A stretch of 64,000 nt of DNA from an uncultured bacterium. GTDB taxonomy: Bacteria; Spirochaetota; Leptospiria; Leptospirales; Leptonemataceae. Under the pieces are notes generated by a model. The model was not told where the DNA came from and did no database searches. It saw only the letters and a list, made by a program, of their open reading frames with translations. Location of the stretch: the NCBI GenBank assembly GCA_937928085.1, contig CALFVU010000016.1:32184-96183 (forward strand). Direction: 5' to 3'. Shown in pieces: positions 45,851 to 54,953 of the stretch. The position numbers were made by a program, and so were the translations under genes. Position 1 is the stretch's first letter; each line of letters opens with the position of its first letter.

Positions 45851-47682
45851 GGGATAAAAAATTCAAACTTCTCGAGACTTGCACCTTTCTTAAAAAATCG
45901 TTTGACTTTTTCTATAGTTTTTTTATCCTCTTCGAGGGGAGGTGCTAAGTGAGGTTTGATTCTAGCATCAATTATGATAGGATTTTCGCAGTACCAATGT
46001 TTATTGAGAAACTTCTGAAAAGGGCCGTAAATATCTGTTGCTGGATTAGATCGAGTAAAAGTAACCCATAAAAAATTTTTATAATTTTTAGCAACAAATT
46101 CCGCATCATTACAAAGAACAATCATGCCTGTTGTAGAAAAATCAGTGTGATTTTTTTCGATAAATTGAATCAACTTTTTAATATCGTTTTTTTCTTTGTT
46201 GTACGCTTGCATTTCTAAAGCTAAAATTCCCGGATATACCCATTGATGTTTTATTTTCGTATGTTTTAAGTCAAAATGTAAATTTTGAATTGAAAGTGTT
46301 CTCTTTTTTGGATTTGTAGCTGAAAAAATCACTTTTGAGCCAAAATTCAATTTACCTCCTGAATAGTCTAATGTATCCATAGTTGTATTAGTTAAAAAAT
46401 GTATATCGCGGGAAAAATCTATTCTTTCTAAAGTATATTTTATAAATTCCATCACGTTATGTATATCGGGAGTGTCAGAATCTTCTGCTACAATAAACAG
46501 ATATTTTGCTAAAGAAAGTTGATTAAAACCTAGTATAGCGTTTGCTTGAGTTAAAATTTCCATTGGTTGTTTTTTTTGATTTGGAATATAAGGAATATAT
46601 CGTTCGCTTCCTATCGCAAGTAAAAGAGGATGAACGCCAGCTTCGTCTACCGCATGCACCTTTCTAACTCCAGGTAAAGAATTTGGAACCATACTTTGTG
46701 TAAGTTCATGTATAATTTTCCCGAAAATTGTATCTTCTTGTGGAGGTCTACCCACTACAGTAAAAGGCCATATAGCATTTTTTTTTGCGATCACTTTTTC
46801 TACTTTTAAAACAGGAAAATTGTGTTTTAAACTATAATATCCTAAATGGTCTCCAAAAGGTCCTTCGGGTAATAAGTAATTTTGAACTTCTCCTAAAATA
46901 CAAAAGTCTGAGTCTATAGAAATAAAATAACCTTGATCAAAAACATATCGAAATCTTCGGTTGGCTAACGCTCCTGCAAAAGCGACTTCCGGCAGACCTT
47001 CTGGCAGAGGCATTACTGCAGCTAATGTATGAGCTGGGGGACCGCCTACAAAAATACTTACTTTTAATGGTTTATTGCACTGTATTGCTTTTTGATGATG
47101 GATTCCTATTCCGCGGTGAATTTGATAGTGTAGTCCTATTTCTTCGTTTAATTTGTATTGATTTCCAGCAAGTTGAATACGATACATTCCTAAATTTGTT
47201 TTTAGAATTTTAGGTTTCTCAACATCATAAGATAAAACAATAGGCAGGGTAATATAGGGACCACCATCTTTTTTCCAATTCACAATAAAGGGAAGTTCAG
47301 AAATTTTTATTTCTTGATAATTTGATTTTAATGATCCTTTCTTTGGAAGACTATTCCATAAAGTGGAGATTAAAGAAATATAACGAAGGGGATTTTTTTG
47401 AAATTGTTCTATATTAGCTCTTAGTTCTATTAGTTTTTTGATTTTATCAAAAGATGATCGAAAAATAAATTTAGCTCTTTCGTAGTTTCCAAATATATTA
47501 CTTATAGCTGGAAATTTTGATCCCTTTATCGTTTCGTAAAAAATTGCAGGACCGTTTTGTAAAAAAAGAATCCTATGCACTAAAGCCATTTCTAAATAAG
47601 GATCGATTTCCTCTTTGATCCTTACTAAAAACTGATGCTTTTCTAAATCTTTAACACAATCTTCTAATGAGGTATAAGTCAT
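45847..47682 (-). CDS. UbiD family decarboxylase (menaquinone-pathway type)
   Basis: 611 residues, the long form seen in menaquinone biosynthesis decarboxylases (MqnL type), not the roughly 490-residue E. coli UbiD. Seen: GPAIFYETIKGSKFPAISN, NLGMYRIQL, PEGLPEVAFAGAL and PEGPFGDHLGYY (about 272-283), the prenyl-FMN site region. Such enzymes decarboxylate an aromatic acid with prenylated FMN supplied by UbiX, which is not seen here. Its ATG overlaps the stop of the secreted-protein gene upstream (4 bp), and its stop overlaps the convergent phosphatase gene by 4 bp. The substrate is inferred from length and family. Confidence 0.85.
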   Translation of the reverse strand: MTYTSLEDCVKDLEKHQFLVRIKEEIDPYLEMALVHRILFLQNGPAIFYETIKGSKFPAISNIFGNYERAKFIFRSSFDKIKKLIELRANIEQFQKNPLRYISLISTLWNSLPKKGSLKSNYQEIKISELPFIVNWKKDGGPYITLPIVLSYDVEKPKILKTNLGMYRIQLAGNQYKLNEEIGLHYQIHRGIGIHHQKAIQCNKPLKVSIFVGGPPAHTLAAVMPLPEGLPEVAFAGALANRRFRYVFDQGYFISIDSDFCILGEVQNYLLPEGPFGDHLGYYSLKHNFPVLKVEKVIAKKNAIWPFTVVGRPPQEDTIFGKIIHELTQSMVPNSLPGVRKVHAVDEAGVHPLLLAIGSERYIPYIPNQKKQPMEILTQANAILGFNQLSLAKYLFIVAEDSDTPDIHNVMEFIKYTLERIDFSRDIHFLTNTTMDTLDYSGGKLNFGSKVIFSATNPKKRTLSIQNLHFDLKHTKIKHQWVYPGILALEMQAYNKEKNDIKKLIQFIEKNHTDFSTTGMIVLCNDAEFVAKNYKNFLWVTFTRSNPATDIYGPFQKFLNKHWYCENPIIIDARIKPHLAPPLEEDKKTIEKVKRFFKKGASLEKFEFFIP

Positions 47683-48248
47683 TTTTTCTTAGGTGGGTCT
47701 CCTTCCTTAAGGATGATTTTTTTTACAACATCTTTATAACAAAAAATTCTTTCTCCATTTTCAGGACCATTTAAGCCCGTATACCAAGTGTTATCTGGTT
47801 TTAGTAAATCAATCCAATACGTATACAAAGTAACTCTACCCATTTTATTACTAAAAGAAAATTTTTCTAAAAAGTCTGGAATTTTCTTTACTACTTTTAA
47901 TTCTAATGAATCTTTTAATTCAATCAAATAGCGAGAAACATAGAATTTATAAACTTTACCTTTATTTGGTTTATTTTCTACTAATTCTGGACTCCAACCA
48001 AGCAAAGTTATAGAATAAATTTCACCCATTTCCAATTCTTTGGAAAACTCCAATCCGTTTACTTCGTGAAGAACGATAATTTTTTCGGGAACTTGAATTT
48101 CGATCATTCCCTTTATGGTTCTTCCGTCACATAAAGTAACTTCTGCTTTAAAAATTTGTGGTTTATCTTTTTCTTGAGGATTAATCGAAAAAATGTATTG
48201 AGTTGATAAAATCCAAACTAAAAAAAACAGTTTAAAAAAATTAATCAT
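47679..48248 (-). CDS. hypothetical secreted protein
   Basis: 189 residues from ATG 48248, with a signal peptide (hydrophobic about 4-20, ending near QYIFSINP). The mature part is hydrophilic and beta-rich, with a LCDGRTIKG turn, a TYWIDLLKPDNTWYTG stretch and a GDPPKKK tail. No family recognised. The frame extends to a TTG at 48308, but that would overlap the upstream gene and cross a hairpin. A 7-bp hairpin (48254-48275) lies 5 bases upstream and no ribosome site is seen. It is translationally coupled to the UbiD gene. Confidence 0.6.
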   Translation of the reverse strand: MINFFKLFFLVWILSTQYIFSINPQEKDKPQIFKAEVTLCDGRTIKGMIEIQVPEKIIVLHEVNGLEFSKELEMGEIYSITLLGWSPELVENKPNKGKVYKFYVSRYLIELKDSLELKVVKKIPDFLEKFSFSNKMGRVTLYTYWIDLLKPDNTWYTGLNGPENGERIFCYKDVVKKIILKEGDPPKKK

Positions 48249-48253
48249 AATGC

Positions 48254-48275
48254 CAGAGGGAATGGATACCCTCTG
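48254..48275 (-). promoter_or_regulatory. intercistronic hairpin before the 48248 gene
   Basis: A perfect 7-bp stem, CAGAGGG with CCCTCTG, around an 8-base loop, in the 41-bp gap between the DUF2147 stop and the next start. On the minus strand no T-run follows directly (GCATTATGATT), so a classical terminator is doubtful. It could be a stabilising or translation-modulating structure. Confidence 0.5.
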
Positions 48276-48289
48276 AAGGGAAGTATTTT

Positions 48290-48712
48290 TTATTTTAATC
48301 GATACCAATATTGAGTTCTACCTAACAAAGACACTCCAATAAAACCTCTAACTTTAAGTTTATTGTTGTCCACTAATTCTATTTTGCATCGATAGATGTT
48401 TCCATTTTTAGGATCTAAAATATTTCCTCCAGTATATTCATTGCCCTCTTTTTTTAAACCCCAAAGAATTTGTAATCCTTCCACAGGCTGATCTTTAAAA
48501 TTTCCCGGACATTTCGTACATTTTGGGTTAGGTTCATCTGGATTTAACAATTTTACGATTTTTCCGTATAAAATCCCATTGCTTTCGTAGATTTCTATAT
48601 GAGCTTTTGGTTTCCCTGTTTCGTCATCTATATTTTGCCACAGTCCCACAGGTGTTTGAGCTAGCACACTTCCGACAAATAAAAAAAACATAAGATAAAT
48701 TGTTTTTTTCAT
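48290..48712 (-). CDS. DUF2147 family secreted protein
   Basis: 140 residues from ATG 48712, set by AAGGAGG just upstream. The signal peptide ends at about residue 18 (SVLAQ). The mature part fits DUF2147: PVGLWQNIDDETGKP at its start, then EIYESNGILYGKIVKL, a CTKCPG pair, and GFIGVSLLGRTQYW at the end. The family is periplasmic or outer-membrane with unknown function and a lipocalin-like look. A promoter candidate lies 45-72 bp upstream. It is probably co-transcribed with the secreted protein and UbiD genes downstream. Confidence 0.85.
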   Translation of the reverse strand: MKKTIYLMFFLFVGSVLAQTPVGLWQNIDDETGKPKAHIEIYESNGILYGKIVKLLNPDEPNPKCTKCPGNFKDQPVEGLQILWGLKKEGNEYTGGNILDPKNGNIYRCKIELVDNNKLKVRGFIGVSLLGRTQYWYRLK

Positions 48713-48756
48713 TTTTTTTCCTCCTTCTTTGTTTTGTGATTTAAGCAACAAAAAAC

Positions 48757-48784
48757 ATTTTAATACATATAAAAGTTTGTCAAT
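48757..48784 (-). promoter_or_regulatory. sigma-70 promoter for the DUF2147 gene
   Basis: On the minus strand TTGACA (48784-48779), a 16-base spacer, then TAAAAT (48762-48757). The predicted start of transcription is near 48750, giving a leader of about 38 bases with AAGGAGG before ATG 48712. Confidence 0.55.
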
Positions 48785-49006
48785 CTAAAAATGAATTTCG
48801 TTCAATGAAGCTTAAAAAATCTAAAGATGAAAAACTGGTTGTCAAATCAATGATTGAATATATTCAATTAAATTAACAAAATGATTGAAAAATTATTTTT
48901 AATACGAATTTTTTTCAAGTATATTTTATACGATAAATTATGAAAATTTTATTAAAAAAATATTGCCTTTTTAAATATTACAAATAAATTTTCTTGATAA
49001 ATAAGT

Positions 49007-50011
49007 ATGATTGTAAAATTGAGTGCCAAAGTAAAATTTTTTTTATTATGTATTTTCGTATTGAATTTTAGTATTTCTTTTGGAGATGAACAAGAAAAAG
49101 ATCAAAATATAGAGGAAGAAACTACGATTGATTTAGAAGAAATTAGACAAATTGGAAAAATAAAATACTGTCAGTACGAAGGGGACAAAACTTTAGAACT
49201 AATTTTCTTAAAAAGCGGAAAAGCATATTTAATACTCAATGATACAGTACAAGAAATCCCTATTTCGGACGAACTCAACACAGAAGACTTAGAGATAACC
49301 TGTAAAGAAAAAGAAATTATCATCATTTCTAAAATGCCATTAACAAATATCTTACAAAAACACACATTTTTTATTAGGAATTATAAAATTGAACGAATGG
49401 GAAGTTCGATCGAAGATTCTACTTCGAATTATTTTAATTATCTTTTTGATTTAGTAAGAAAAGGAAGAAAAGATCTGATATTAAGCGAAAGCCTAAAAGT
49501 AGTGAATTATTCTTATCAATACATAACTGCAGAGGAGTTCGAAAAATTATCTAACGACTTAATAGATTCTTCCAGTAATAATAACATTGATAAAAAAATC
49601 AAAATATATGATGCTTTTGGAATACTAACTTCTAAATTGATTTTATTTTATCATTCTAACGTTAAAGAGTTTGATTCATATCCTTTAGAAGATTTTAAAT
49701 TTTGGATATCCTTATGGGAAGAATTAGGTTGGACTACATATGAAAAATTTTTGGTTGAATATAGCAAATTATTTTTATCGAAACACTCTAGAAAAGGTAT
49801 CATGATTTTAGAAGAACTAATCAATAAAAAACCTAATTATTTGCAATCATATATTGTTTTGGCTGATTTTTATTGGAATAACAAAGACAAACAAGAATCT
49901 TTGAAGATATATAAAAAAATCTTAAGCAAAGAAAAGGATTTTGTTCAAAATGATTTATCTCTTATACCTGAGTATATTAAAAATAGAGTTTCTGGTTTAG
50001 AAGACCAATGA
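49007..50011 (+). CDS. hypothetical secreted protein with helical repeats
   Basis: 334 residues. A signal peptide (about 1-27, ending near SFGDEQ) is followed by an acidic stretch, a beta-rich middle with repeated charged turns (about 50-130), and a helical C-terminal half with TPR-like heptads near 270-310 (IVLADFYWNNKDKQESLKIY). It should be periplasmic. No family recognised. Its stop overlaps the ATG of the next gene by 4 bp, so they form an operon. Confidence 0.55.
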   Translation: MIVKLSAKVKFFLLCIFVLNFSISFGDEQEKDQNIEEETTIDLEEIRQIGKIKYCQYEGDKTLELIFLKSGKAYLILNDTVQEIPISDELNTEDLEITCKEKEIIIISKMPLTNILQKHTFFIRNYKIERMGSSIEDSTSNYFNYLFDLVRKGRKDLILSESLKVVNYSYQYITAEEFEKLSNDLIDSSSNNNIDKKIKIYDAFGILTSKLILFYHSNVKEFDSYPLEDFKFWISLWEELGWTTYEKFLVEYSKLFLSKHSRKGIMILEELINKKPNYLQSYIVLADFYWNNKDKQESLKIYKKILSKEKDFVQNDLSLIPEYIKNRVSGLEDQ

Positions 50012-50700
50012 TTTGGAAAGAAAGTTATAAGATCCATTTAATTAAAATGGACCAATTTCTTAGGAGTTATGAACCCCCGTTAAAAAATGACATAAAAGTA
50101 TATTTAGCAGGTTTTTTTGCACGATATCTTGATATGGAATATAAAAAGCAAATTCGCTTTTTTCTTTTAGAAAGTAAAGAAGAAATGGATCAAATTATTA
50201 GAAAGCATGAATATAAATTAGGACAAAAATCCATTATCTATTTTTATGCAAAGATCAATGCGGAGTATAAAATGTTTTCGCTTTTACTATATCATCTACT
50301 CTATAATTCGGATTCTTATATTTTCCAACTAAAAGAACCTGCAAACTTTTTTTCCATTGCTTCGATATATAGTTTAAAATCGGGAAAAATCTATGACTCC
50401 CTTTTATTTGATTATATTTATAAAAGAATCAAAGATATTTTTTCTGCTTTATTGTCGTATTCATACTTTATAGAAATAGACAAGACTTTAAAAAAATTAA
50501 GTAAAACTTTTAATTCAGAATCTAAATCAGAATCTAAAATAGAAGACATTCTCGAGATCACTATTAACGATGTTACAGAAGAAGAATTAAAAAACTTTTG
50601 GGAAAATTTAAATGTTACTATACAAAATAATTTTTCAAGTGAGGAAATGTTACAATATAAAATGAATTTGATACTTTCTAATTTTTTTACGCAATCTTAA
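50008..50700 (+). CDS. hypothetical cytoplasmic protein
   Basis: 230 residues without signal peptide or membrane segment, mostly helical with many Phe, Tyr, Leu and Lys; the end is acidic (about 175-205). The start ATG sits in ATGA with the preceding stop, implying translational coupling to the secreted TPR-like protein at 49007. No known domain. Confidence 0.55.
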   Translation: MIWKESYKIHLIKMDQFLRSYEPPLKNDIKVYLAGFFARYLDMEYKKQIRFFLLESKEEMDQIIRKHEYKLGQKSIIYFYAKINAEYKMFSLLLYHLLYNSDSYIFQLKEPANFFSIASIYSLKSGKIYDSLLFDYIYKRIKDIFSALLSYSYFIEIDKTLKKLSKTFNSESKSESKIEDILEITINDVTEEELKNFWENLNVTIQNNFSSEEMLQYKMNLILSNFFTQS

Positions 50701-50706
50701 TTCATG

Positions 50707-50736
50707 TTGACAAATCATTTTCTTTAATTTTTGTAT
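50707..50736 (+). promoter_or_regulatory. possible promoter for TM2 gene, near-leaderless
   Basis: TTGACA (50707-50712), an 18-base spacer and TTGTAT (50731-50736) would place the transcription start at or within a few bases of ATG 50742, so the message might be leaderless. The -10 fit is weak, and no Shine-Dalgarno sequence precedes that ATG. Confidence 0.3.
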
Positions 50737-50741
50737 TGTGA

Positions 50742-51128
50742 ATGAACAACACACATAGTAAATTAATAGGCTATATTTTATGGATATTCGGGTTTATAGG
50801 TGCTCATCGATTTTATTATGGAAAACCTATTAGTGGTACAATTTATTTCTTAACTTTTGGACTACTATTCGTTGGTTGGATTATAGATTTGTTTTTAATT
50901 CCTTCTATGGATAGAGAAGCTGATTTAAAATATAAAGAAGGACGAATTAATTATACAATAGCTTGGATTTTATTAACATTTTTAGGTTGGTTAGGGATAC
51001 ATCGTTTTTATATGCAAAAATGGATTAGTGGTCTGATATATATGTTCTCTGGTGGATTACTTGGTTTAGGTATTCTTTATGATTTTTGGACTTTAAATGA
51101 ACAAATATCACGAATTAATACTCAATAA
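50742..51128 (+). CDS. tandem TM2-domain membrane protein
   Basis: 128 residues containing two TM2 domains in tandem: each has a hydrophobic hairpin and the signature G-x-H-R-F-Y (FIGAHRFYYGKPISG at about 17-31, and WLGIHRFYMQKWISG at about 80-94) with a trailing Asp. About four membrane helices in all. TM2 proteins occur widely in bacteria and their function is unknown. The next gene begins 9 bp downstream. Confidence 0.85.
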   Translation: MNNTHSKLIGYILWIFGFIGAHRFYYGKPISGTIYFLTFGLLFVGWIIDLFLIPSMDREADLKYKEGRINYTIAWILLTFLGWLGIHRFYMQKWISGLIYMFSGGLLGLGILYDFWTLNEQISRINTQ

Positions 51129-51136
51129 AAAAACTT

Positions 51137-52372
51137 ATGATACAAGAGTTTAAACAAAAAAATTTAACTTGGAAACTTTTACATTCTTGGCATGTTTTAT
51201 TTTGTTTGTTTTTTGGTTTATCCTGGTTGACTTTCCTCTATATGTATATAAAGGTTAGAAGCAAAAAGTGGTTATTATATAGTTTGGTGTATTTTATTTC
51301 TGTAGTTTTAACAATGCATTTTGTGTATAAGTATCCAGACGCAAACACACGACCTGATTATGTGATTTATTATTTAGTTTTTTTTATTTTTTTGTGGTTA
51401 TTTTCTATTCCCCATTCCTTATTTTCATTAAAAGAATTTTGGATTCAATCCCTGATTTATGAATCTATAGAAAAAAAATCTACTTTAGATTTAGAAACAA
51501 AAGTAAAAAAAGAAATGGGGGCTATAGATAATCCTGTTGATCAAATATTATTGGAATTTAATGAAACCGATTTGACTGTCAAGATTTTAAAATTTATTTT
51601 TGAAAATATACCTTTTACACCACAATTTTATTACTATGTGGATCTCAGAGGAGCACTAGGAAGATATATAGACGAACCTTCAGAAAAGATTTATCAAGAG
51701 TTAAAAAAAATAGCAAAATTTGATGATCAAATACATAAAATTCTAAAAACTGCTAGAGTGATTGATAAAATTGATGGTGGTTTAGGGATCCTTACAGGTA
51801 TAAGAAATGGTTATGAAATCATAACAAAAAAAACAAGTGAAAGAACTTTCGAAGCAGATCCTCAACAAGCTTTAGATGCCGGGATTAAAGCTATAGTCTT
51901 AGGTTATATGATCAGTTTGGTTTCTAAGCAGAATTTTCTTAATGTTTTTTTAGACATTAAAGCAGGTCAAGAATTACTTTATTATTTTGTTGCAATAGAA
52001 TTAGCTCTACCGTTTACTGATAATTTAATCGAATCAGGGGGTAGTTTTTTATATAAAATTTTACAAGAAAGGGAAAAAGAAATTTCTAGTAGATTTATTG
52101 ATTTTTCAGATAAAAATTCTTATTTAAAAGCAAGATCTGTTTTGGAAGAAATAAGAGAGGCATTCGATCAGACTTCTTTAGTTGTGAGTCAAAATTTTAA
52201 ACGATTAGAGAGTAATTTTAAAAATACATTGCCCGGTATTTTAAATGTAGCAGATTCGACTACAGGAGGTATAGCTACTGTCTTAGATATTATGCCAATA
52301 TGGAAATTATTGGGTGCTCGATTTGCAGCGGAAGTATGTGTTTATAAAGTTTTGAATTCAGAGAACATATAA
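51137..52372 (+). CDS. hypothetical membrane protein
   Basis: 411 residues. Three or four hydrophobic helices occupy the first 105 residues (GLSWLTFLYMYI, LVYFISVVLTMHF, VIYYLVFFIFLWLF). A largely soluble helical region follows, with weaker hydrophobic stretches near 250-300 and a Gly-rich late part (GILNVADSTTGGIATVLDIMPIW). A charged Glu/Lys segment is at about 115-140. I know no family for it. It sits between the TM2 and inositol-phosphatase genes, all 5-9 bp apart, so the three are probably co-transcribed. Confidence 0.55.
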   Translation: MIQEFKQKNLTWKLLHSWHVLFCLFFGLSWLTFLYMYIKVRSKKWLLYSLVYFISVVLTMHFVYKYPDANTRPDYVIYYLVFFIFLWLFSIPHSLFSLKEFWIQSLIYESIEKKSTLDLETKVKKEMGAIDNPVDQILLEFNETDLTVKILKFIFENIPFTPQFYYYVDLRGALGRYIDEPSEKIYQELKKIAKFDDQIHKILKTARVIDKIDGGLGILTGIRNGYEIITKKTSERTFEADPQQALDAGIKAIVLGYMISLVSKQNFLNVFLDIKAGQELLYYFVAIELALPFTDNLIESGGSFLYKILQEREKEISSRFIDFSDKNSYLKARSVLEEIREAFDQTSLVVSQNFKRLESNFKNTLPGILNVADSTTGGIATVLDIMPIWKLLGARFAAEVCVYKVLNSENI

Positions 52373-52377
52373 CAGAA

Positions 52378-53211
52378 ATGCAAGAAACAGGTATTATTGG
52401 ATTTCCTATCAACGAAGTTTATGACAGAGTATTTTTTATTTTGAATATTATACCAAAATTAAATCAAAACATTTTAGAGCTACAAAATGATATTTTGTCT
52501 GGAAAGATCAATGATAATTTTCAAGAATTGCTTTATAGGATTGACAAAGAGTCAGAAATCCCTTTAATCGAAGCGATTCAAAAAAAATTCAAGAAAGATT
52601 CTTTTGTTACAGAAATCTTAGGGGAGAACAGAAACGATGGTGATTTTTGTTGGTGGATTGATGGTTTAGATGGTTCAAGAAATTTTCTCCATGGCAATCC
52701 CTTATTTGCGATTTCTATAGGTTTAGTATTTCGAGAAAATCCTGTAGCTGGTATTGTCTCTATTCCAGCTTTGAAAGAAATATATCATTCTATATATGCA
52801 GAAGGATCATTTCGAAATAACCAACGAATCTATGTTTCGAATTCTGCTACTTTGGATTTAGCTTTAATCTCGTCTGGTATTCCGTTTAATCGTAAAGAAA
52901 TTTTGCCCCAATTAATTTCTGATCTTTCTGGTATGATTTCTGCTGGAACTGGCATTCGAAAATCAGGTTCAATTGTGATTGATTTATGTTGGACTGCAGA
53001 TGGAAGAATTGACGGTATGTGGGAAAGAAATCTAAAGCCTTGGGATACCTGTGCAGGGTATGTCCTTGTTAAGGAAGCAGGTGGAAAATTGACAGATCTA
53101 GAAGGACAGCCATATCATATAAAATTAGATAGTTTATTAGCATCGAATGGAATTTTGCATCAAGATATATTAAACGTTTTTAAAAATCTTAAAGAAGGAG
53201 ATTTTAATTAA
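52378..53211 (+). CDS. inositol monophosphatase family protein
   Basis: 277 residues. The metal-binding motif is WWIDGLDGSRNF, with D95 and D98, preceded by GEN; the second motif is PWDTCAG with D223, followed by EAGG. These are the IMPase/CysQ/FBPase-like signatures for Mg-dependent removal of phosphate from inositol-, 3'-phosphoadenosine- or sugar-phosphates. The substrate cannot be read. The first acidic motif, usually GEE or EES, here reads GEN. It stands 5 bp after the membrane gene at 51137. Confidence 0.88.
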   Translation: MQETGIIGFPINEVYDRVFFILNIIPKLNQNILELQNDILSGKINDNFQELLYRIDKESEIPLIEAIQKKFKKDSFVTEILGENRNDGDFCWWIDGLDGSRNFLHGNPLFAISIGLVFRENPVAGIVSIPALKEIYHSIYAEGSFRNNQRIYVSNSATLDLALISSGIPFNRKEILPQLISDLSGMISAGTGIRKSGSIVIDLCWTADGRIDGMWERNLKPWDTCAGYVLVKEAGGKLTDLEGQPYHIKLDSLLASNGILHQDILNVFKNLKEGDFN

Positions 53212-53290
53212 AGTACAAACTAATAATGTATAAAATTTTAAGTTTTGAAATGAAGTTTACTAAATTCAAAAATTGTTAAAATTTAAAAAA

Positions 53291-54220
53291 ATGGATCTAT
53301 CCAATATAGATTTTTTGTTAAATAATTTAGTTTTAATAAAAAGTTTTTATGAATTTTATTCCACTCATTGTTTTCCTAACTTAATGATATTATCCGGACC
53401 TAATAAAACTTTAAAGAAAATATTTATTTTTCGACTCATTAAGTATCACCTTTGTTTAAATCCGAATCATTTTGAACCTTGTAATCAATGTAAATCTTGT
53501 ATCTTACTAGATACGAACGAACATCCTGATTTAATTGTTTTTCCGGAAGATACAATCAAAATTGGAGATGCAAAAGAACCCGAAATTTATACGATTCGAT
53601 GGCTACAAAAAGAAAAACTGATTTTTAGACCTATGGTTTCGCCTTTTCGCTTTGTTATATTTCTATCTTCTGAACTACTTGAAAATGAATCAGAAGTAGC
53701 TTTGCTAAAAACGTTAGAAGAACCAAAAAATAATACAAAATTTGTTTTTTTTACAACTTCATTAGAATTCTTAAGGGAAACTGTTGTCAGTAGAGGAGTG
53801 GTAATTCCTTTTTCGTATTTTAGTTATGCTCAAATGAAAAAAATCTTATCAAACAAAGAGGAAGATTTTATCGAAATTTTAGGTGGCAATATAGACAATT
53901 ATCAAGAAAGTTATTACGAACTTTTTAAAGAATTACAATTAAAAATAAATTTAGCACTACAACATCCTATGGAACTATTGAATTTAGAAAAATGGAGCAT
54001 TAATTTTTCTCTAAATAATAAATCAGTAGAAGAAAATACTTTTTGGGAACTTTTTTGTATGGTCTTATTACAAAAACTAAAGCAAAAAAAGCTATATATT
54101 CTTATGGATTTTATTTTTGATTTTTTAATAAAATTAAGAACAGATCAGCATGGTATAATCCCCTACCTAGTCTCTAATCTTTTTTTTCAATTACATTATC
54201 ACTTGTATTTTAAATCATAA
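53291..54220 (+). CDS. holB: DNA polymerase III delta-prime subunit
   Basis: 309 residues from ATG 53291 (an upstream TTG is possible). The N-terminal AAA+-like domain has GPNKTLKK where the P-loop would be, without the usual GKT; this is normal for delta-prime. The zinc module has Cys residues in EPCNQCKSC, then ALLKTLEEPKNNTKFVFFT (sensor 1/Walker B region) and VVSRG for the SRC motif. It belongs to the clamp-loader complex. The C-terminus is less conserved. It overlaps the convergent small gene at 54215 by 6 bp. Confidence 0.85.
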   Translation: MDLSNIDFLLNNLVLIKSFYEFYSTHCFPNLMILSGPNKTLKKIFIFRLIKYHLCLNPNHFEPCNQCKSCILLDTNEHPDLIVFPEDTIKIGDAKEPEIYTIRWLQKEKLIFRPMVSPFRFVIFLSSELLENESEVALLKTLEEPKNNTKFVFFTTSLEFLRETVVSRGVVIPFSYFSYAQMKKILSNKEEDFIEILGGNIDNYQESYYELFKELQLKINLALQHPMELLNLEKWSINFSLNNKSVEENTFWELFCMVLLQKLKQKKLYILMDFIFDFLIKLRTDQHGIIPYLVSNLFFQLHYHLYFKS

Positions 54221-54430
54221 GTTATTGAATTGCTCGAATACTTTCGAAAATCTTTTTTTTCGTATCTCGTAAACTTTTTTTATTTGATTTTGATTCAGTA
54301 AATCTTCTGCAGATAAACCATTTTGTGGCATTATAGTGCCCACATCAAATGAATCTAAAACTTTCTTTTTTGTGTAATAAATTTTCCAATTTAAATTTGG
54401 ATCTAATTCTTCATATATCCACTCGTACAT
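54215..54430 (-). CDS. hypothetical small protein
   Basis: 71 residues, hydrophilic, with an aromatic/acidic start (MYEWIYEELDP), a VGTIMPQNGL middle and a Lys/Arg-rich helical end. AAGGAGG stands five bases before the ATG, so it is very likely translated. No family recognised; no cysteine or metal motif. It lies downstream of the ECF sigma cluster on the same strand but 61 bp away. Confidence 0.6.
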   Translation of the reverse strand: MYEWIYEELDPNLNWKIYYTKKKVLDSFDVGTIMPQNGLSAEDLLNQNQIKKVYEIRKKRFSKVFEQFNNL

Positions 54431-54491
54431 AATTGCCTCCTTGCATAGCTTATTTGCATCCTTGCAATGTTATACGATCTATAATCGGAAT

Positions 54492-54953
54492 TTATAAAAA
54501 ATTCATTATTTTTTTTTGTAAAAAACTGTCAAATTTTTCTGAGTATAGTTCTAATCTTTCTCGATGGATGATAATAAAATGAATACAAAAAGAAGTTATT
54601 AAAATTAAGAAAAGAAAAATTGAAAATAAATTTGAATATAAAAAAAAATAAACTGGTAAAAAATCTATTAAATTATTAAATTTTGTAAAAAAAGCAAGTG
54701 AAGGTATAGATAAAATTACTAATAAAAAAGATAAATAATAACCATAAACATTTTGGGTTGTATACATAGTTTTTATTAAAATGGTTTCTGTGTTTATTGG
54801 GACGGTAATGTTCGGAAGCTCTTCAATTGCTTGTTCAATCAAATTTGCTATTTTATATTCTTGTAAGCATATTTCACAATTTTGAATATGCTCCCAATCT
54901 TCTTGAGTTAGAAGTTTAATATCTTGATAAATTTTATTTATTTTATGTTCCAT
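54492..54953 (-). CDS. zinc-type anti-sigma factor (ZAS-like)
   Basis: 153 residues. The N-terminal part has HIQNCEIC, the H-x3-C-x2-C zinc motif of ZAS anti-sigma factors. The C-terminal half has two membrane helices (about 68-93 and 100-128). AAAGGA stands before the ATG. The start overlaps the end of the sigma-factor gene by 11 bp, as in most sigma/anti-sigma pairs. It probably holds the sigma factor at the inner membrane until an envelope signal arrives. Confidence 0.75.
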   Translation of the reverse strand: MEHKINKIYQDIKLLTQEDWEHIQNCEICLQEYKIANLIEQAIEELPNITVPINTETILIKTMYTTQNVYGYYLSFLLVILSIPSLAFFTKFNNLIDFLPVYFFLYSNLFSIFLFLILITSFCIHFIIIHRERLELYSEKFDSFLQKKIMNFL

